Below are positions 63,735 to 64,000 of a stretch of 64,000 bases of DNA, in pieces. The notes below the pieces were generated by a model. The model made no database searches, was not told the origin of the DNA, and saw nothing but the letters and a program-made list of their open reading frames with translations. Numbering within the stretch: the stretch's first letter is position 1; every line of letters starts with the position of its first letter. Location: contig JACDQD010000005.1 of the NCBI GenBank assembly GCA_019843655.1, positions 8,025,575 through 8,089,574 on the forward strand. Direction: 5' to 3'. The position numbers and the translations under genes were made by a program. Origin of the DNA: Lethocerus indicus. Lineage: Eukaryota > Arthropoda > Insecta > Hemiptera > Belostomatidae.

Positions 63735-63761
63735 TGAAATTTATGAAAATCATAAATTTCA
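63735..63761. repeat. AT-rich hairpin, 11-bp perfect arms
   Basis: TGAAATTTATG (63735-63745) and CATAAATTTCA (63751-63761) are exact reverse complements around AAAAT. TTTATG/CATAAA words occur repeatedly here and resemble Caudal or posterior Hox binding sites, an inference from motif alone. Confidence 0.6.
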
Positions 63762-64000
63762 AACATAAATTACAGCGGAAGAACAGTTAAAATGAATTAA
63801 CATAAAACTAGGCCCAATTCGACGAAGGGCAAAATCTCGGTCGACCATTGTAATATCAGTTTCCTAATGTTTAGTTCCCTTAAAAAAATGAAATAATTCC
63901 CAGTTTTCTTTGGGAAAATATAAAAACAGAAACATTACCAGTACTAAATCCATCTTCACTCTGAAAGAAAGGGGGAAACTTTAATAGAGTTCCACTCGTT

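Larger units (their letters stand above)
60720..64000. other. non-coding stretch, right end
   Basis: No gene is recognisable. Frames at 61138-61482 minus (114 codons), 62196-62381 plus and 62385-62626 minus are unidentified. Contains a CRE palindrome, a GAA/GGA repeat at 63390-63428, a C/G-run hairpin at 63619-63635 and an AT-rich hairpin at 63735-63761. Confidence 0.55.

Overview
This window looks like nuclear DNA from an animal, most likely an arthropod. The evidence is indirect. Both strands lack long open reading frames over 64 kb. There are long AG, AT, CA and GGA/CCT simple repeats, degenerate interspersed repeats in both orientations, and alternating AT-rich and CpG-containing GC-rich patches. 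No operons, Shine-Dalgarno-led frames, phage genes, rRNA or CRISPR arrays are visible. I could not name the species, and I recognised no protein-coding gene. The longest ATG-started frames (about 160 codons) are in simple-repeat or GC-rich sequence and resemble no family I know. The window is best read as intergenic or intronic DNA, possibly with a few short exons that cannot be confirmed by eye.

Layout. 0-9 kb: six copies of a short interspersed repeat (family A), a 49-bp AT microsatellite, a 136-bp AG microsatellite and several perfect hairpins. 9-16 kb: mostly featureless, with one copy each of families B and C and one partial A copy. 16.5 kb: a 76-nt tRNA-like segment with a perfect RNA polymerase III B box. 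19-21 kb: a diverged 125-bp tandem duplication and an ATATG-rich minisatellite. 22-34 kb: gene-poor sequence with a 10-bp perfect hairpin at 23.8 kb. 33-38 kb: an A/B repeat junction, a G-quadruplex motif on the minus strand and two weak coding candidates. 41-46 kb: a composite of A, B and F repeat pieces at 42.4-42.7 kb, a diverged direct duplication of about 214 bp at 44.3-44.6 kb, an AT microsatellite and an irregular ATTCTA array. 48-60 kb: mostly ordinary sequence, with a strong G-quadruplex motif at 50.2 kb and one B copy at 59.8 kb. 60-64 kb: a short coding-like remnant, a full CRE palindrome and an 11-bp AT-rich hairpin at the right end.

No genes could be seen working together. The real content is the repeat landscape. 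Families A, B, C and F are defined here only by comparing the window with itself, so their names are local labels. The most useful follow-ups are a repeat-library or self-alignment search with the family A, B and F coordinates, and RNA-seq or protein alignment over the few exon candidates.
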